Assembly: GCF_002999335.1 (NCBI RefSeq)
Contig: NW_020312082.1
Coordinates: 43,870 to 107,869 of the forward strand
DNA length: 64,000 nt
Origin: Cyclospora cayetanensis
Taxonomy: Eukaryota; Apicomplexa; Conoidasida; Eucoccidiorida; Eimeriidae
Direction: 5' to 3'
The notes under the pieces: generated by a model
Database searches by the model: none
What the model saw: the letters and a program-made list of their open reading frames with translations, nothing else
Told to the model about the DNA's origin: nothing
Shown: positions 13,001 through 23,686 of the stretch, in pieces
Layout: every line of letters starts with the position of its first letter
Position numbering within the stretch: the stretch's first letter is position 1
Translations under genes and position numbers: made by a program

Positions 13001-13742
13001 GCTCAGTCTGTCCTCTAAATATGGATTCGCCTGACCCAATCTGTACATGCAATACACTGAGTCTTTAAGCCAAACATTGCAAAACCTGGAAAACAAGTTC
13101 CCCTCAGTTGCTGCCCGTAGTCTTTAGGGTATCAGGCTTGCTCATGACTGTGCTTTCACGCGACCTGTTTTCTGTTCTGTTTATGCAGACAAGGTTGAGT
13201 GGAGCCGATGGCTTCCCCGGTTCTGATGTCCTCGCGAGAACGCAGTCAGATGGAGGGCCTTCCTGACCCTCTGGGTTCACGGCGCAAACAAAATACGAAT
13301 ACACTCTTAGACCCAATAAGGGGCGGTCCGTGTAATCCCTGCAATCGCCGTCCACCATTGCCACTAACTGGCCGTCTCTACGCCACACAACCACATTTGC
13401 ATCACACCTGCACTTTCTGCTTTGCAACGCTTGTGAAAGGGATCGTGTCTTTGGTGTGCTTGCGCGTGTAATTTAGCGTGTTGTAGCTGAGGACTGCGGC
13501 AAACGTTCCACTGCTTGGCTGTATACAAGAAGAGCGAGACACCAGAGAAAACGGCGTTGGACCCGAACTAGCAGCTGCTGTCTCTTTTGGATTCAGTAGA
13601 TGCCCATAACCAGTGTAATGCAAGCCTCTAAAGTCCATAGACCTCCTCCTACCTGTAAATTGTGTAGCCTGATATGGTCTCAGCCTTAAATGGATTTGGA
13701 TTCCAAGTCAGACAGGCATGGCTGCTGCCGGCTTCAATACAT
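10031..13742 (-). CDS. Alpha-amylase, plant-type GH13, with two N-terminal fibronectin III domains (5' end unresolved)
   Basis: It h ydrolyses internal alpha-1,4 bonds of starch; coccidia store amylopectin. Exons in reading order: 13653-13742 and 13165-13407 (FN3 one; WNPNP, ISGYTIYR), end of 13165-13407 plus 12471-12989 (FN3 two, then LQGFNW and GYMPTRW opening the barrel), 11828-12206 (VDLVANHR region I; FRIDMAGGY with the nucleophile Asp), 11522-11731 (VGEYW with the acid/base Glu), 10876-10928 (AVTFIENHDT with the third Asp), 10608-10712 (GYAVILTHPG), 10410-10484 and 10031-10196 (C-terminal beta domain: GLYAAYI, VAIKIG, ending FCVWTQ). All these junctions keep phase. Both ends of the barrel and the C domain match the plant/GH13_6 pattern, and all three catalytic acids are present. 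The 11828/11731 junction needs a GC donor. The start lies upstream; a secretory exon at 16299-16601 and an exon near 15193-15609 on the same strand are candidates but were not joined. Confidence 0.9.
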
Positions 13743-15192
13743 CTAAACGCAGTTTTGAAAAATTAAAAAGCACAAACAGGGCAGGAGCAGCTGTGCTAGG
13801 GTCAGCCACCTCAGATCACAGGAAGCAGCAACAATGACAGAAGCAATATAGCGACCCCACGCGCCTGTAGCAATGACCACCTGCTAAAACGGTGGATTCA
13901 CAGGTCAGGCAGCAGCTTCACCTGAGCACAGCCGGCTTTTGAGGAGGATCAGGAAGCCGCTGCAGTGATCCTCTGTAGAGAGCATATTTTCCTTTTGTTC
14001 CCGCGTAGTAGTGCTGACACCCTGGTGCCTTGTCCCAACCCCCGTGACCTGCAAGCCCACAGAGCTGTGTATCGTCATTCCTAAACCTACAACCCGGAAC
14101 CAGTAGAAGAAGTCAAGTGGCAGCAAAGTGAATAGTTAGCACCTGTCTTGAAGTGTACGAGGAGTGGTCATGAACGCGGTGGACTAGGACTTGAGTGTAC
14201 CGAGTCTAGAGTATAGCGCATACCATCGTTCGGGAGAAACTCGAGGTTGGGTGTGTTGGAGGCAAAGAACCATAGCTTACCCTCAGCAGGACTGCAGCAC
14301 AGTAAAAGCACTCATATATATCTGCGGTATCTTGCGAGCTACTTCTATTTCTCATGCATGGGCAGTTAAACAGCATCCTTAGTCGAGTATCTCCCTTTGA
14401 TTACTTCTGCCTTTCTGTAGATTTGACCACCTCTGTGGTGCCTGCTCTGACTATCCACGCCACAAAATATCGACGACCACATAATGGCTCATACGTGGGG
14501 CACTTGGAAGCCATCCAGAGGCCCTACTTTCACGATAGCGATACGAGCTTTCTGCCGGACCCCATGAACGCAGTGTGAAGGAGTGCTGGCAGCACGCCAA
14601 GTAATATGGCCCCCAACAGGTCCAAGATGGACTTAAAAGTGCAACATAATAACAAGACCTCCATTCGAAATAACGACGCAAGTGCCATGGAAACATGATG
14701 TGTGTACGCCTCGAAATTTTTTGCTAAAGGAGTCAATAGCACGAACGCGGCACCGACGACAGATCGAAATGAATAAAGACTCGATGCAACGAAATACCAA
14801 AAAGCCTACCCACGGAGCCACCGCGGCAGGAGGCCAATGAGGGCCCTTCCATGCGGGGTCTGGAGCAGCACGCGGGTCATGGGGACCCCTGGCGAAGTGC
14901 TCCAAGTGCCCCCCGCTACACGATGGTGCAGGTGAGGCTGACCCCATCCTATGGCAAAACAAGACCCAAAGTACCAAGCACGGGACTCCTTTCCATGTTC
15001 TTCGTAATACACGGATCTAGCCCGTTTACTCCAGCCCCACGAGCACGCTACCCTGGACCTTCAATCGTGCTCTTTGGGTTCTTGTATTTGAATGGACCTC
15101 GATGCTTATTAAGCATAGTCGATGAGGCGTGAACGTAAGATCATTCTAATCCTGCTTTGTCGAAAAACTAAAACTGTAGCAAGCCTAAATAC
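13743..15192. other. Probable 5' intron/exon territory of the amylase gene; no exon supported
   Basis: Several open stretches on both strands overlap (for example near 14806-15012 on the minus strand), but none has a recognisable domain and no pair of splice sites decides between them. Confidence 0.3.
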
Positions 15193-15609
15193 CTAATAGT
15201 GAGTACACCGTAGTTGCTGTAGGTTCGACATCCTGGTACATTGCCTGTCAAGCTCACCAGTAATATAAAGCAACAAAACACCCTCTTCTTGGGCGCATGT
15301 ATGCTCTTCAGAGGCCGATTCTGTGTTTTCAATAAGTGAAGAGGAGGAAAGCATTTTCAGAAGAGAGCGGCTGCTGTGCCTTAAGAGCTCGGGACGAGAT
15401 ATTAGCCGCTTCTTAGGCTTAGGGGGCTCCATTGAAGGATGTCTAACCAACTGTGGAAGCGGCGCTACAGAGGTCATGGAATGATTCAAATCCAGGAAGT
15501 CCAGTGATGGCCCTTCCTCTGCTGTGCCTACTGCAGGTGTGGTATGAAGTCGCCTCATGGGAACTAAGGGCACCTGGAGTTCCCCGGGTGCTGGATTAGG
15601 GTCTTCCAT
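15193..15609 (-). CDS. Candidate exon: Ser/Pro-rich acidic segment, unknown
   Basis: An open stretch of about 138 codons with a true ATG, rich in Ser, Leu and Glu, with a basic patch (PKPKKRLISRP) followed by a Ser-rich stretch. Base composition and the lack of a competing plus-strand frame favour coding. It lies between the secretory exon at 16.6 kb and the FN3 exons of the amylase on the same strand, so it may be an internal exon of that gene or a separate short gene. No domain was recognised. Confidence 0.35.
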   Translation of the reverse strand: MEDPNPAPGELQVPLVPMRRLHTTPAVGTAEEGPSLDFLDLNHSMTSVAPLPQLVRHPSMEPPKPKKRLISRPELLRHSSRSLLKMLSSSSLIENTESASEEHTCAQEEGVLLLYITGELDRQCTRMSNLQQLRCTHY

Positions 15610-16298
15610 TTGGCCTTCACCGTATCAAGTACTAGCAGCACCAAACGTAAAAGCAAACTAATTTAGGTGGAACGAGTAAAAACACTAAGAGGAAGTGGAC
15701 GTACGCAGATTTCCGGGAGAGAGGGCCACAGCAAAGGGCATAGGGGTAGCACTGGATTGCTAGATGGAATGGCAGCCTGTGGTATACGAGTTACCTACAG
15801 CCAAAAAATAAGGAAGAGGGTGCCTCATACGTGTTCATCCAGCCCATGGTGGTGCGATTTTCCACACTGCGTGCAGCTAAAGTCATTCCCTAGTACAGTA
15901 TTAGTACACACACGCACGAGTATTAGTTAACTACACACCCAAAAAGCTGCACATTTGTAGAGTCGAAGATGTCCTGCATAAGTTTTGCGAGTATAACCGA
16001 ATATAACTAGTGGTGCACGAGAGTAGTGCAAGAGGACTCTTGGGGCCCCCTATCAGTGGAAGCCGGGTGGAGGGGCCCCCGAGCAGCAATGGTAGCTCCA
16101 TCAGCATTTGCGACAGCGGATATATTTTGCCCTCCGCTGTGCTCTACTGAACGCGAACAGTTGCGTAATTTGTTCATCGTTCCGGCACTGGTGCTGTTGT
16201 GTTCGCGCGATTCAAAGCGGTGGCCATGTCCCACACAATCGGTCAACTGCTCGCAGGCGCTTACGAAAGCATCATGATGTTGCGTTAAGAATTCAGAC

Positions 16299-16601
16299 CT
16301 CCAACTCGCTGTCATGAAATCTACGCGTACCCGCTTCTTTGCTATCCACGGCACCGGCAGAACTACTGGCAGCGGCAGAACTACCGGCAGCGGCAGCAGC
16401 AGTTCTCGACTGATTTCTGGTTCCGGAGGAAATCTTCCCTACAATTCTACATGAGGAAGCATCAGTAAAACTGAGTGCTTCTGCTGCTCGTGCCGGAGGG
16501 ACTGGCCCCCGGGGCATGTGTGAGCGTTGACGCGCCCCTGCTAGGTACGGTAACACAAGCACCTGGAGCGAAAGTGACATCAAAACTCGCCGAGGCAACA
16601 T
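16299..16601 (-). CDS. Candidate first exon with signal peptide, possibly of the FN3-amylase gene
   Basis: A true ATG at 16601 opens a frame with basic residues, then a hydrophobic stretch (LMSLSLQVLVLPYLAG) typical of a secretory signal, followed by a Ser/Ala-rich segment. The frame runs 101 codons to a GTCTGA donor at 16298. The next exon in phase 0 was not found, so linkage to the amylase downstream is inferred only from strand and order. A secreted amylase would be a sensible product. It could equally be an independent small secreted protein. Confidence 0.4.
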
Positions 16602-16808
16602 GATCCGCCTATTCACACAAGATACCTGCGAGTGTACAGCGAAAGGAGGGGAACTGTAGGCTCCCTACTAGTCATTGTGTGCTGCTGTACAGATACAGCG
16701 GCAGCCTGTTGCCGGTCCAGTAGGTCATCTGCTGACGATTGGCAGCAGCTGATACACCCCCGGTTTGCACAGTAGCAACATCACAAGAAGTGCGCGTGCT
16801 TGCTGCGA
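16602..16808. promoter_or_regulatory. Head-to-head spacer between two putative starts
   Basis: The minus-strand secretory exon starts at 16601 and the plus-strand Gln-rich frame has its first ATG at 16809. About 200 bases separate them, so a shared promoter is possible if both starts are right. No defined motif was recognised. Confidence 0.25.
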
Positions 16809-18722
16809 ATGCGTCTGCCTCCTGGGGATTGGGTTGGTACTTCAACAGCAACGGAGTTTGCTGCTGCTGCTGGATATCCAAAAGGACCATTCCAGGGCAG
16901 AAGCAACTTAAGCCAGAGCACTAGGCACCGAGCAGCAGCAACAAACCAGAAACAGCAAAAACTCTTGGTGCATCGGGAAGCTCGCGGAGTGTCTGCTTCC
17001 TCTCCGGCAACAGCATCAGCGAATACGGCGCTGCCCATGAGCGGTAGCACCACATTTTTAGTGGGAAATCCCAGTGAAACGGAGCACGTGCATCCCAGCA
17101 CTCATGTTTCCATGAAGCAGGCACAACAGCAGGTGCCGCAGCAGCGAGGGGGGCTGCATGGGTTGGCGCAGTGGACCTCTGCCAGCAGCGCCTCCTTTCA
17201 TGCAGCAACAGTGGACGACGGAGATAAGAACTGGCCTCCCCTGTCGCGTCAGAGCACGTCTACGCATGCAGGCACTTCAGCGACGGTGACAGATGCCGTA
17301 GATGATGCTGCTACAGCAATGGACGTTCTTTGGCAGTCCTCTGAATTAATGCGTCTCTCGCGGCTCCTACTGCGCGCCATAGACCAGATCTGCTGCACCC
17401 GAACCGCCTGCAGCAGCCAGATCAGCAGCGGTGAACGTAGCCGAAGGAGCTGCATGCCCTCCTCAGCTAGTGGTGTTGCTGCTCTACGGGTTGAGGAAGG
17501 CGCTCGAACGAACAAAGCGGCAGGCATGGCAACTTCCCCAATAGAGGCCACCGACTTGGGAGCCGCTCAGCAGCAGCTGCTACGACTCGCTGCGGCTGCG
17601 CGGCGCTGCAGCTCGCGTGTGTGGGTGGCTGTGACGTCTGAAGCACCAGGCGATGACAGTGCAAGTGCCTTGCATCACCAAGAAGACGCCACTGCGGCTG
17701 TGCTTGCTGCCTTCTCCGCCGTCGCTGCCGAGGCTACAGCAGCAGAAATGCACCCCGTTTTGCAGTCCAGTCCTGAGCAGCGACAGAGGCTGCAGCGACA
17801 GGTGCGGCAGCAGCTGCTGCTACAGCAGATCCAGCAGCAACAAGGATTCTCGGGATCCAAGGCTCAGGGCAGCGTCTCGTCCGTCGCAATGCGCCAGCAG
17901 ATCCTGCAGCAACTGCATGCACACGAGCAGCAACGGCCGCTACAGCCAGCAGCCGCTGACGGCGCTGGCAGCAACGGCGGAGGCGGCAGAATCGACATGC
18001 GATCTGCTGTACTGCAGCAACTTGCACAGGCAGAGAAGTCGGGTTCGGCTGCAGCAGACCCTTACAGTGCCAGCGGTAATAGCATGGCGGACAGCAGCAG
18101 CAGCACTCCCGAGCTTCGCAGTAGATCAGCCCCAATCGGTGCTGCTTTCTCGTCGCAGCAGCAGCACAACCAGGCGGAGGATGTGGGAATCACTGGAGTA
18201 CAACACCTGCTGCTGCAACTTGCCCTCGAGGGGCCGCCGCAGCATCAGCTGCTTCGACGGTTGCTGCTCCTGGACTGCAACAGCAAGTCAAAGGATCAGC
18301 AGCAGTTGCAAAAACAGCAGTGCTGTGTTGCTGTACCGCCCCGACACGTGCTGAATCGGTGGTTTGGGGAGGGTTTGCGGAAGCACCCGGAGGCGTTGTG
18401 GTTGGTGCAGCAGCACAGACAGCAGCAGCAGCAACACGAAGTGCAGGAGGCGCAGCATGAGCAACCGCATGATCCAAATCAGCAACACGTATTTTCCATG
18501 GTGCACCCGTCCAAACAGCAACATCCTCATCCCGAGTGGAGCTTTTCCTATGCGGCGCAGGTTGCAGCAGCAGAGGCAGGGCAGTTGATGCAGCATGTGG
18601 GGTCACTACATCGCAGCGTGCAACGCATGGTCACCGAAGATAGGTATCTGCGGCTGCTGCAGCCGCAGATCAGGCTTATATGCCATGAGTTTTCCACGGA
18701 ATTGCTTTCGCTAGTGCCCTAG
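16809..18722 (+). CDS. Gln/Ala/Ser-rich protein of unknown function
   Basis: A single open frame of 637 codons from the ATG at 16809 to TAG before 18723; the frame is open a few codons further upstream, so upstream exons are possible. It is dominated by CAG/GCA runs (short poly-Gln and poly-Ala), with less repetitive parts at about residues 170-200 (VLWQSSELMRLSRLLLRAI) and in the last 60 residues (SVQRMVTEDRYLRLL, ending LLSLVP). Leu-rich amphipathic stretches such as LLLQLALEG hint at helices. No catalytic motif, signal peptide or membrane segment was seen. The minus strand has matching open stretches only because the complement of CAG (CTG) gives Leu or Ala runs. Confidence 0.6.
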   Translation: MRLPPGDWVGTSTATEFAAAAGYPKGPFQGRSNLSQSTRHRAAATNQKQQKLLVHREARGVSASSPATASANTALPMSGSTTFLVGNPSETEHVHPSTHVSMKQAQQQVPQQRGGLHGLAQWTSASSASFHAATVDDGDKNWPPLSRQSTSTHAGTSATVTDAVDDAATAMDVLWQSSELMRLSRLLLRAIDQICCTRTACSSQISSGERSRRSCMPSSASGVAALRVEEGARTNKAAGMATSPIEATDLGAAQQQLLRLAAAARRCSSRVWVAVTSEAPGDDSASALHHQEDATAAVLAAFSAVAAEATAAEMHPVLQSSPEQRQRLQRQVRQQLLLQQIQQQQGFSGSKAQGSVSSVAMRQQILQQLHAHEQQRPLQPAAADGAGSNGGGGRIDMRSAVLQQLAQAEKSGSAAADPYSASGNSMADSSSSTPELRSRSAPIGAAFSSQQQHNQAEDVGITGVQHLLLQLALEGPPQHQLLRRLLLLDCNSKSKDQQQLQKQQCCVAVPPRHVLNRWFGEGLRKHPEALWLVQQHRQQQQQHEVQEAQHEQPHDPNQQHVFSMVHPSKQQHPHPEWSFSYAAQVAAAEAGQLMQHVGSLHRSVQRMVTEDRYLRLLQPQIRLICHEFSTELLSLVP

Positions 18723-19387
18723 GCTGCAGCTGCAACTGCACTTGCCATTAGCGAGTGGTAGATCGTAAGAGCCACGCGTCGTACAGCTTGAGCAAACGGT
18801 GGAAAGGTAGCTAGTGGCACAGTAGCACGATGCGCTTTGGCCATAGTCGTTGCTTTAGCTGGAGAAGGTGCTGTGCAGTTGCGGCTACTGGAAACGATGG
18901 TAGGGATTGCTTTCGAGGGGTACTTGCAAAGCGGCGAGTTTTAGTCTCAGGACAAAAGCAGGGAGAAAGTAAGACTCATAAAGACTTTTGGACTTTGTGG
19001 AATTGTGCGACCTGCTGGGGAGAACACGTCACGAGGTGCAAATGGTGGCCTCCCACAGTCAGCATTAGTGTCGAGGCAAGGCATGCACGCCTCCAGATTA
19101 AAGGCCCCGTGAAATAGACAGGTACACAGGCAAGGAGAACCAATAGAAAGGAAAGGAGAGCTGCACTGCCAGCCCTAAAGGGGACTAACAGCCATTCATT
19201 AGGCGCAAGTCCTCTTTCGCGGTGCCTCAGGTACACCGAGTGTATGCAGCAGTTCAGATAGACCGAGTATATGCAGCAGCAGCTGCTGCATTCAACACGA
19301 CTTCATAGACAACAAGCAAAGTCAGCTAAAAGCACAGCTACAGTGGCTGCAAACGCTGCATTATGTATGTGATGAGCCTGCTGCCGC
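18723..19387. other. Intergenic, tail-to-tail; nothing recognised
   Basis: The Gln-rich gene and the bL19 gene converge here. Short CAG-type repeats (around 19270-19290) are the only structure I see. Confidence 0.4.
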
Positions 19388-21804
19388 TTAGGCCAAAGGA
19401 GGGTCCTTCGAAGTGTGCAGCGGATGGTCAGGCGGCAGCGTCTCCAAAGCAGTGGCGCGCTGCTTCCGCAACTGCAACAAAGAATAGCAGCACTGAAGAA
19501 GGAAGCTCATGCAGTAATCCAATGAACACCAGCTTTGACAGAGAAGCTTATATGCAAGAGGAGGAACTGCCGAAAAGGTGCAAGGCACCCCACAAAACTG
19601 GCAGCAGCAGCAGTGCGTCTCACCTTGAAGACACCGAACTTCTGATTCTCCCGACGTTTCCGCAGGCGTTCCTGTCTCCGTCTCTGCTCGTCCTGCAGAA
19701 GGCGCAGCACTTCAAACAAAGAGAACACGTGAAGTGCTGGTCTTCCCCCTAGCCTACACTCTAGCAGGCAAACAGCGGTGGGAGCAACGTGAAGAGCCTA
19801 AAATTCTCGAGTGCAAGGAAAGTGCATAGGCAGCATGAATGCAGTGCTTTCGTCTTACAAATGAGTAAACGAGCATCCTTCTGTAAAGCTCTCCGCGGAT
19901 CTCCTTTGTTCTCTTCTCCCTCAGCCTCGGGTACGGGCCTCCCCAGACATAGGGTGGCAGGTTGGCTGATATCCGCTGGCGCATGTAGCGGTGCAGCAGC
20001 GAAGACACTCGAGAACGCAGTCGATGTTCCACTGTCCGTACACCTGAAGCCGCAGCGCCGGCAACAAACTTAGCAACCTACTATTTCAGAGGGAAAGGGA
20101 TGCGGAGCTTCTGACAGCCTGTAACGTCTAGTTACATGTTTGAGCGTTCAGGGTTGCTCCTGAAGATACAGGACGAAAAACGTCCAGTGGCAGCTCATTG
20201 CTCTGCCTCTCTTTCATCTATCTCTGCGTCTATGAGCTCCTCCTGTCTCGCTCTCCCTCAGCCTTGCGTCTCCTAGGTGCCTTTTTCTTTCCATCTGCAT
20301 CCGCTTCGAATTATTATGCCTCACCCGGTTTGTGCACTCCCCTCTTGCGCTCATATTTCCCTCTGACCAGATATTTCCATTTGTAACGATAGTCGAGCGT
20401 GGGAGGCGGCGGGGGGTCAGCCACAAACGACTGAGAGCTCGAAGATGCACTCCGAAGCACCTGCCCAAACAGCTCAGAAGCGGTGACACCAAGCTTAGCA
20501 GACTCCGCGAGGCGCAAGCTGAGAGTACGTGAGAGCCAAAAGCACGGCGAAGCAACGAAGACAGCTCTACATGCAGGTACAGTTGCTGTTACTGGGTTAA
20601 ACTGAAACCGTATTGCCCTGTAGGTTCTAGCTGAATGTGCGAGAAAGAGGGGCCCTCGCCGAGCAGAGGGTGCTATTCCAGCAGTACCTTGAGCGACAGT
20701 AGCCTGGGGGAGAAGAGGGGAATCCGCTGCTCCACAGATACACCCTGAACGGCGTTGCGGAGCACAAACGAAGTATTCAACGATCGCTGCCGCACGCTAA
20801 GCACGTAGCCTGCATGCAGTCACACACAGTGCGCAGTAAGGATTTAGGATTTAAAAAAGCTGCGTTCCTATCCGGAGTTTAGGGGGTCCCTAGAAGGAAT
20901 GAAGACTAAGCGTCCATTAGGGATAGTCTCAGAGCGGCACGCATGCTAAGTATGTATCAAGAATGCGACTAAAATAAGGATACGCATCCTCAGGCCTTAC
21001 CCTGGAAGGTCCCTACTGTTTGCTGGGAGCGACTCAGCTCGTACTGCACCTCCACTAAGTCTCCCGGCGCAAATTGTGGCAGCTGAAGAAGCAGAACGCA
21101 CCACGCGCTGCACGCTGAATTACAAATAGGAGAAGCACCTAGTGCAACTGCTATCACCTGCACTCTAGAGGGCGTCGCGTAGTTGTCTCCTGAGGCAACT
21201 TTGGGAAGGCACGACTAGATTCAATAGCTAAAGGCTGGCGGTGCTGAAATTTCTGCTGCTGCCTTTGCAGTACCAGCCGCACCCATCAGCAGTCCAGCCT
21301 CACTCTGAATCTTCTAGCCCTTTGCAGCTTTTTCATCTCTTGCAGCATGAGCAGGTGAATCAGATCCTTGCATGCGTTTTTGTTTAGGGGCTTCAGCGCT
21401 GCCGCCGGAGTGTCTGCGAGGGGACGGCCAGCCCACCTGCCCCTTTGTAGCAGCTGTTCTTCTGCTGCTGCAAGGACCTCACTTTGTTGGTCTTTCCTGC
21501 TGCCGTGTGCTGCTGTTGCACCCGCGGGGAGAGGAGCTGAATAAAGCAGCAAATGGGGCCAATACCGGTACACTCCCGGACTGTCGGAGTGCGCAGACTC
21601 CGCCGCTGATGGAGTCACGCGGTGCCGGAGAGCACGCCTTGCCGTTGCTGCATACGGAGCATCTAATGTATCCGGAAGCTGCTGCTGCTGCCTGGTGGCC
21701 ACATCGACGATAAACCTCGCCATGCACGAATGGGGGAGCCTTCCGCATGCTGCTAGAGGAGGGTGAAGCCTCCGCAGTGCGCCATTCCGCAGTTGCAGCA
21801 ACAT
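19388..21804 (-). CDS. Organellar (mitochondrial or apicoplast) ribosomal protein bL19, with long extensions
   Basis: bL19 sits at the interface of the ribosomal subunits. Resolved exons: 21304-21804 (ATG, basic and Arg-rich leader with a Gln run, consistent with organelle targeting, ending KLQRARRFR), 21001-21082 (LPQFAPGDLVEVQYELSRSQ, the bL19 opening), 20688-20809 (GYVLSVRQRSLNTSF...GVSVEQRIPLFSPRLLSLK, the core). Phases agree across these three. Downstream coding-looking exons on the same strand are about 20320-20560 (DYRYKWKYLVRGKYERKRG), 19800-20030 (LPPYVWGGPYPRLREKRTKE), about 19640-19740 (LLQDEQRRRQERLRKRRE) and 19388-19471 (ending HTSKDPPLA). The junction after 20688 was not resolved, so the tail could include errors. 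Bacterial bL19 is about 115 residues; this product is several times longer. Confidence 0.7.
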
Positions 21805-23686
21805 GTTGTCCCCTGGTATTGCAGTGGGCTCCCTACGGCAGCTGCTCCGATGGAGGTGTTAGGGCTTCGAAATCAGCCTATGTTGCAGCATCTGCAGATA
21901 ACAAGGCTCAGAATTCCTTTCGCCGCAGGCGAGGGCCCAGACTTTTTGCATGAAATGTTTGGGGGCCCCTGCAGGACCGATAAGGGGGCCCCCTGTGCCC
22001 TTCCTGAATCCCCCTCTTGGAATATCAAAGGCATTCGAAGGGAAACTAAGATATTCTAACGAGTATTAAAAGGCTGAAAATGTGATCAACGCCATTCCCT
22101 TCCTTGCAGAATTCCCTGTTGGGTTAGCCTTTCAGGGCTGCATGCACGTAGTCCACAAACAGAAAAGAACTAATGTGACCGCACTTCTACGGTTGTGTGT
22201 GGCATATTTCCCAGAGCGCAATGAATAAAATATTCAAAATGGACGGATAGGTAAGCTACTTTAAAATAAAAGGAGATAGGTTTTCCTTATCCAGCAAAGC
22301 GCTAAATGTGAGAAACCCTAGGGGCACCCACGAAGCAACTACGGAAATAACCCGCAACTCCTTTGGAATCACAGTCGCCAGCGGGTCGCCCTTTGGTTTG
22401 CTTTGGCTAGCAGGAGCACATTGCCCAAGAGAGCTGTTTCAGTGGTTGTGTGGCTATCCTGGGATTGGGGAAGCTATCCCCTGCAACGGGCACAGTAGCA
22501 TGCAGAGGAGAGATTCGAAAGACAACAAAGGACGGACAGATTAAAATAAATTAAGACAATGAGAGAGACAGAGGGACTCCAGCTAGTGAGCGGGTCGCTC
22601 GACTGGAGGGGCCCCTCCGTAGTGGAATTCTTCCGAGGGCCGTAAATGTACAGCGGCCTTCACACTATAAGGAAGTTATGTTTTCAAACTGATATTGGAG
22701 GGCCATGGGAAGAATGTGGTGCCCCCAAGAGCCTTTCGGCACTGGCGTTTCCCTGTTGATAGTAATACGAACGAGAGGAGAGCTTCGGGTCAAATGGCTG
22801 CAACAACTCATAGCCCACAACATGAAAATGCGACTCACAATTGTAAGGATATTCATAGGTTGGTCCTAGCGGCAAGTGAGGAACGCCTAGAATGAGCTAA
22901 ACATAGCCCAACCCCCCAAACCTCGATGAGGAGTAGCTTGCCTCGGGTAGCTGAGAAGGTGGAAGAGAAGTGGCGCTGTTATGGGCTTGGGTGGGACACG
23001 CGTATTCCTCATCCAACAAGGGGGAGTTATACCAGAAACGCGTGACATTCCTGATACGAGCCAGCAAAAGAACAACACCCCAGGGCCATGTACAAATAGA
23101 GGTACAGAGGAGAAAAGATAAATCGGTGCAAGAATAGCCGCAGAGGGAAAAGGATCCAGCGGGAACAGAGGAGAAGAGTCGGAAGAAGGTGAGGGACACA
23201 GAAACGTGGAGGTAGGAAAGAAGACCGACACATGTCTAACAAAGCAAAGTGACAGAGAGTAGACTGCATGCATGAAAAAATCGCAGCGGGGATGGTTGAG
23301 AGAGACATATGGGGACCGTGGGGGAGGAAAAGTAGGAAGATAATAACATAAACAAAAAAGACTGGGCTGATATTCGAAGAAGAAAAGGTAGCAGAGAAAG
23401 GCACACAAGTTACCGAATGATTGCAGGAAGGGACAGATCTCCAAAATCCCAAAGCCAGCCTCTCGTTTTCCCTCCAAAACGCCGCACGATATGAGGCGGC
23501 CTGAAACACACGCCTTACACTCTAGATCCCCATGCTTTTAGCGTAAACGAAGAACAGACACCGATTCAGAGCTCATCAACCAGGCAAATAAATGATTAGT
23601 ATCTACAGTTCAGCCGTTTAGGGTTTGCCTTGTAACCATGGTCAAAGGGCCCCCGTTTGAATTTGCAGCTAAAGGTTACACGAGCA
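21805..23686. other. Intergenic; no gene supported
   Basis: The stretch includes purine-rich sequence (about 22990-23480) which opens long but implausible minus-strand frames rich in Phe, Ser, Leu and Pro. No domain, splice chain or RNA gene was recognised. Confidence 0.4.

Noticed and set aside
16800..16808. Start of the Gln-rich gene at 16800
   Set aside because: The codon there is TTG; the first true ATG is 16809.
22887..23509. Two long overlapping minus-strand frames rich in Phe, Ser, Leu and Pro
   Set aside because: They arise from a purine-rich plus strand; no domain, start context or splice partners.
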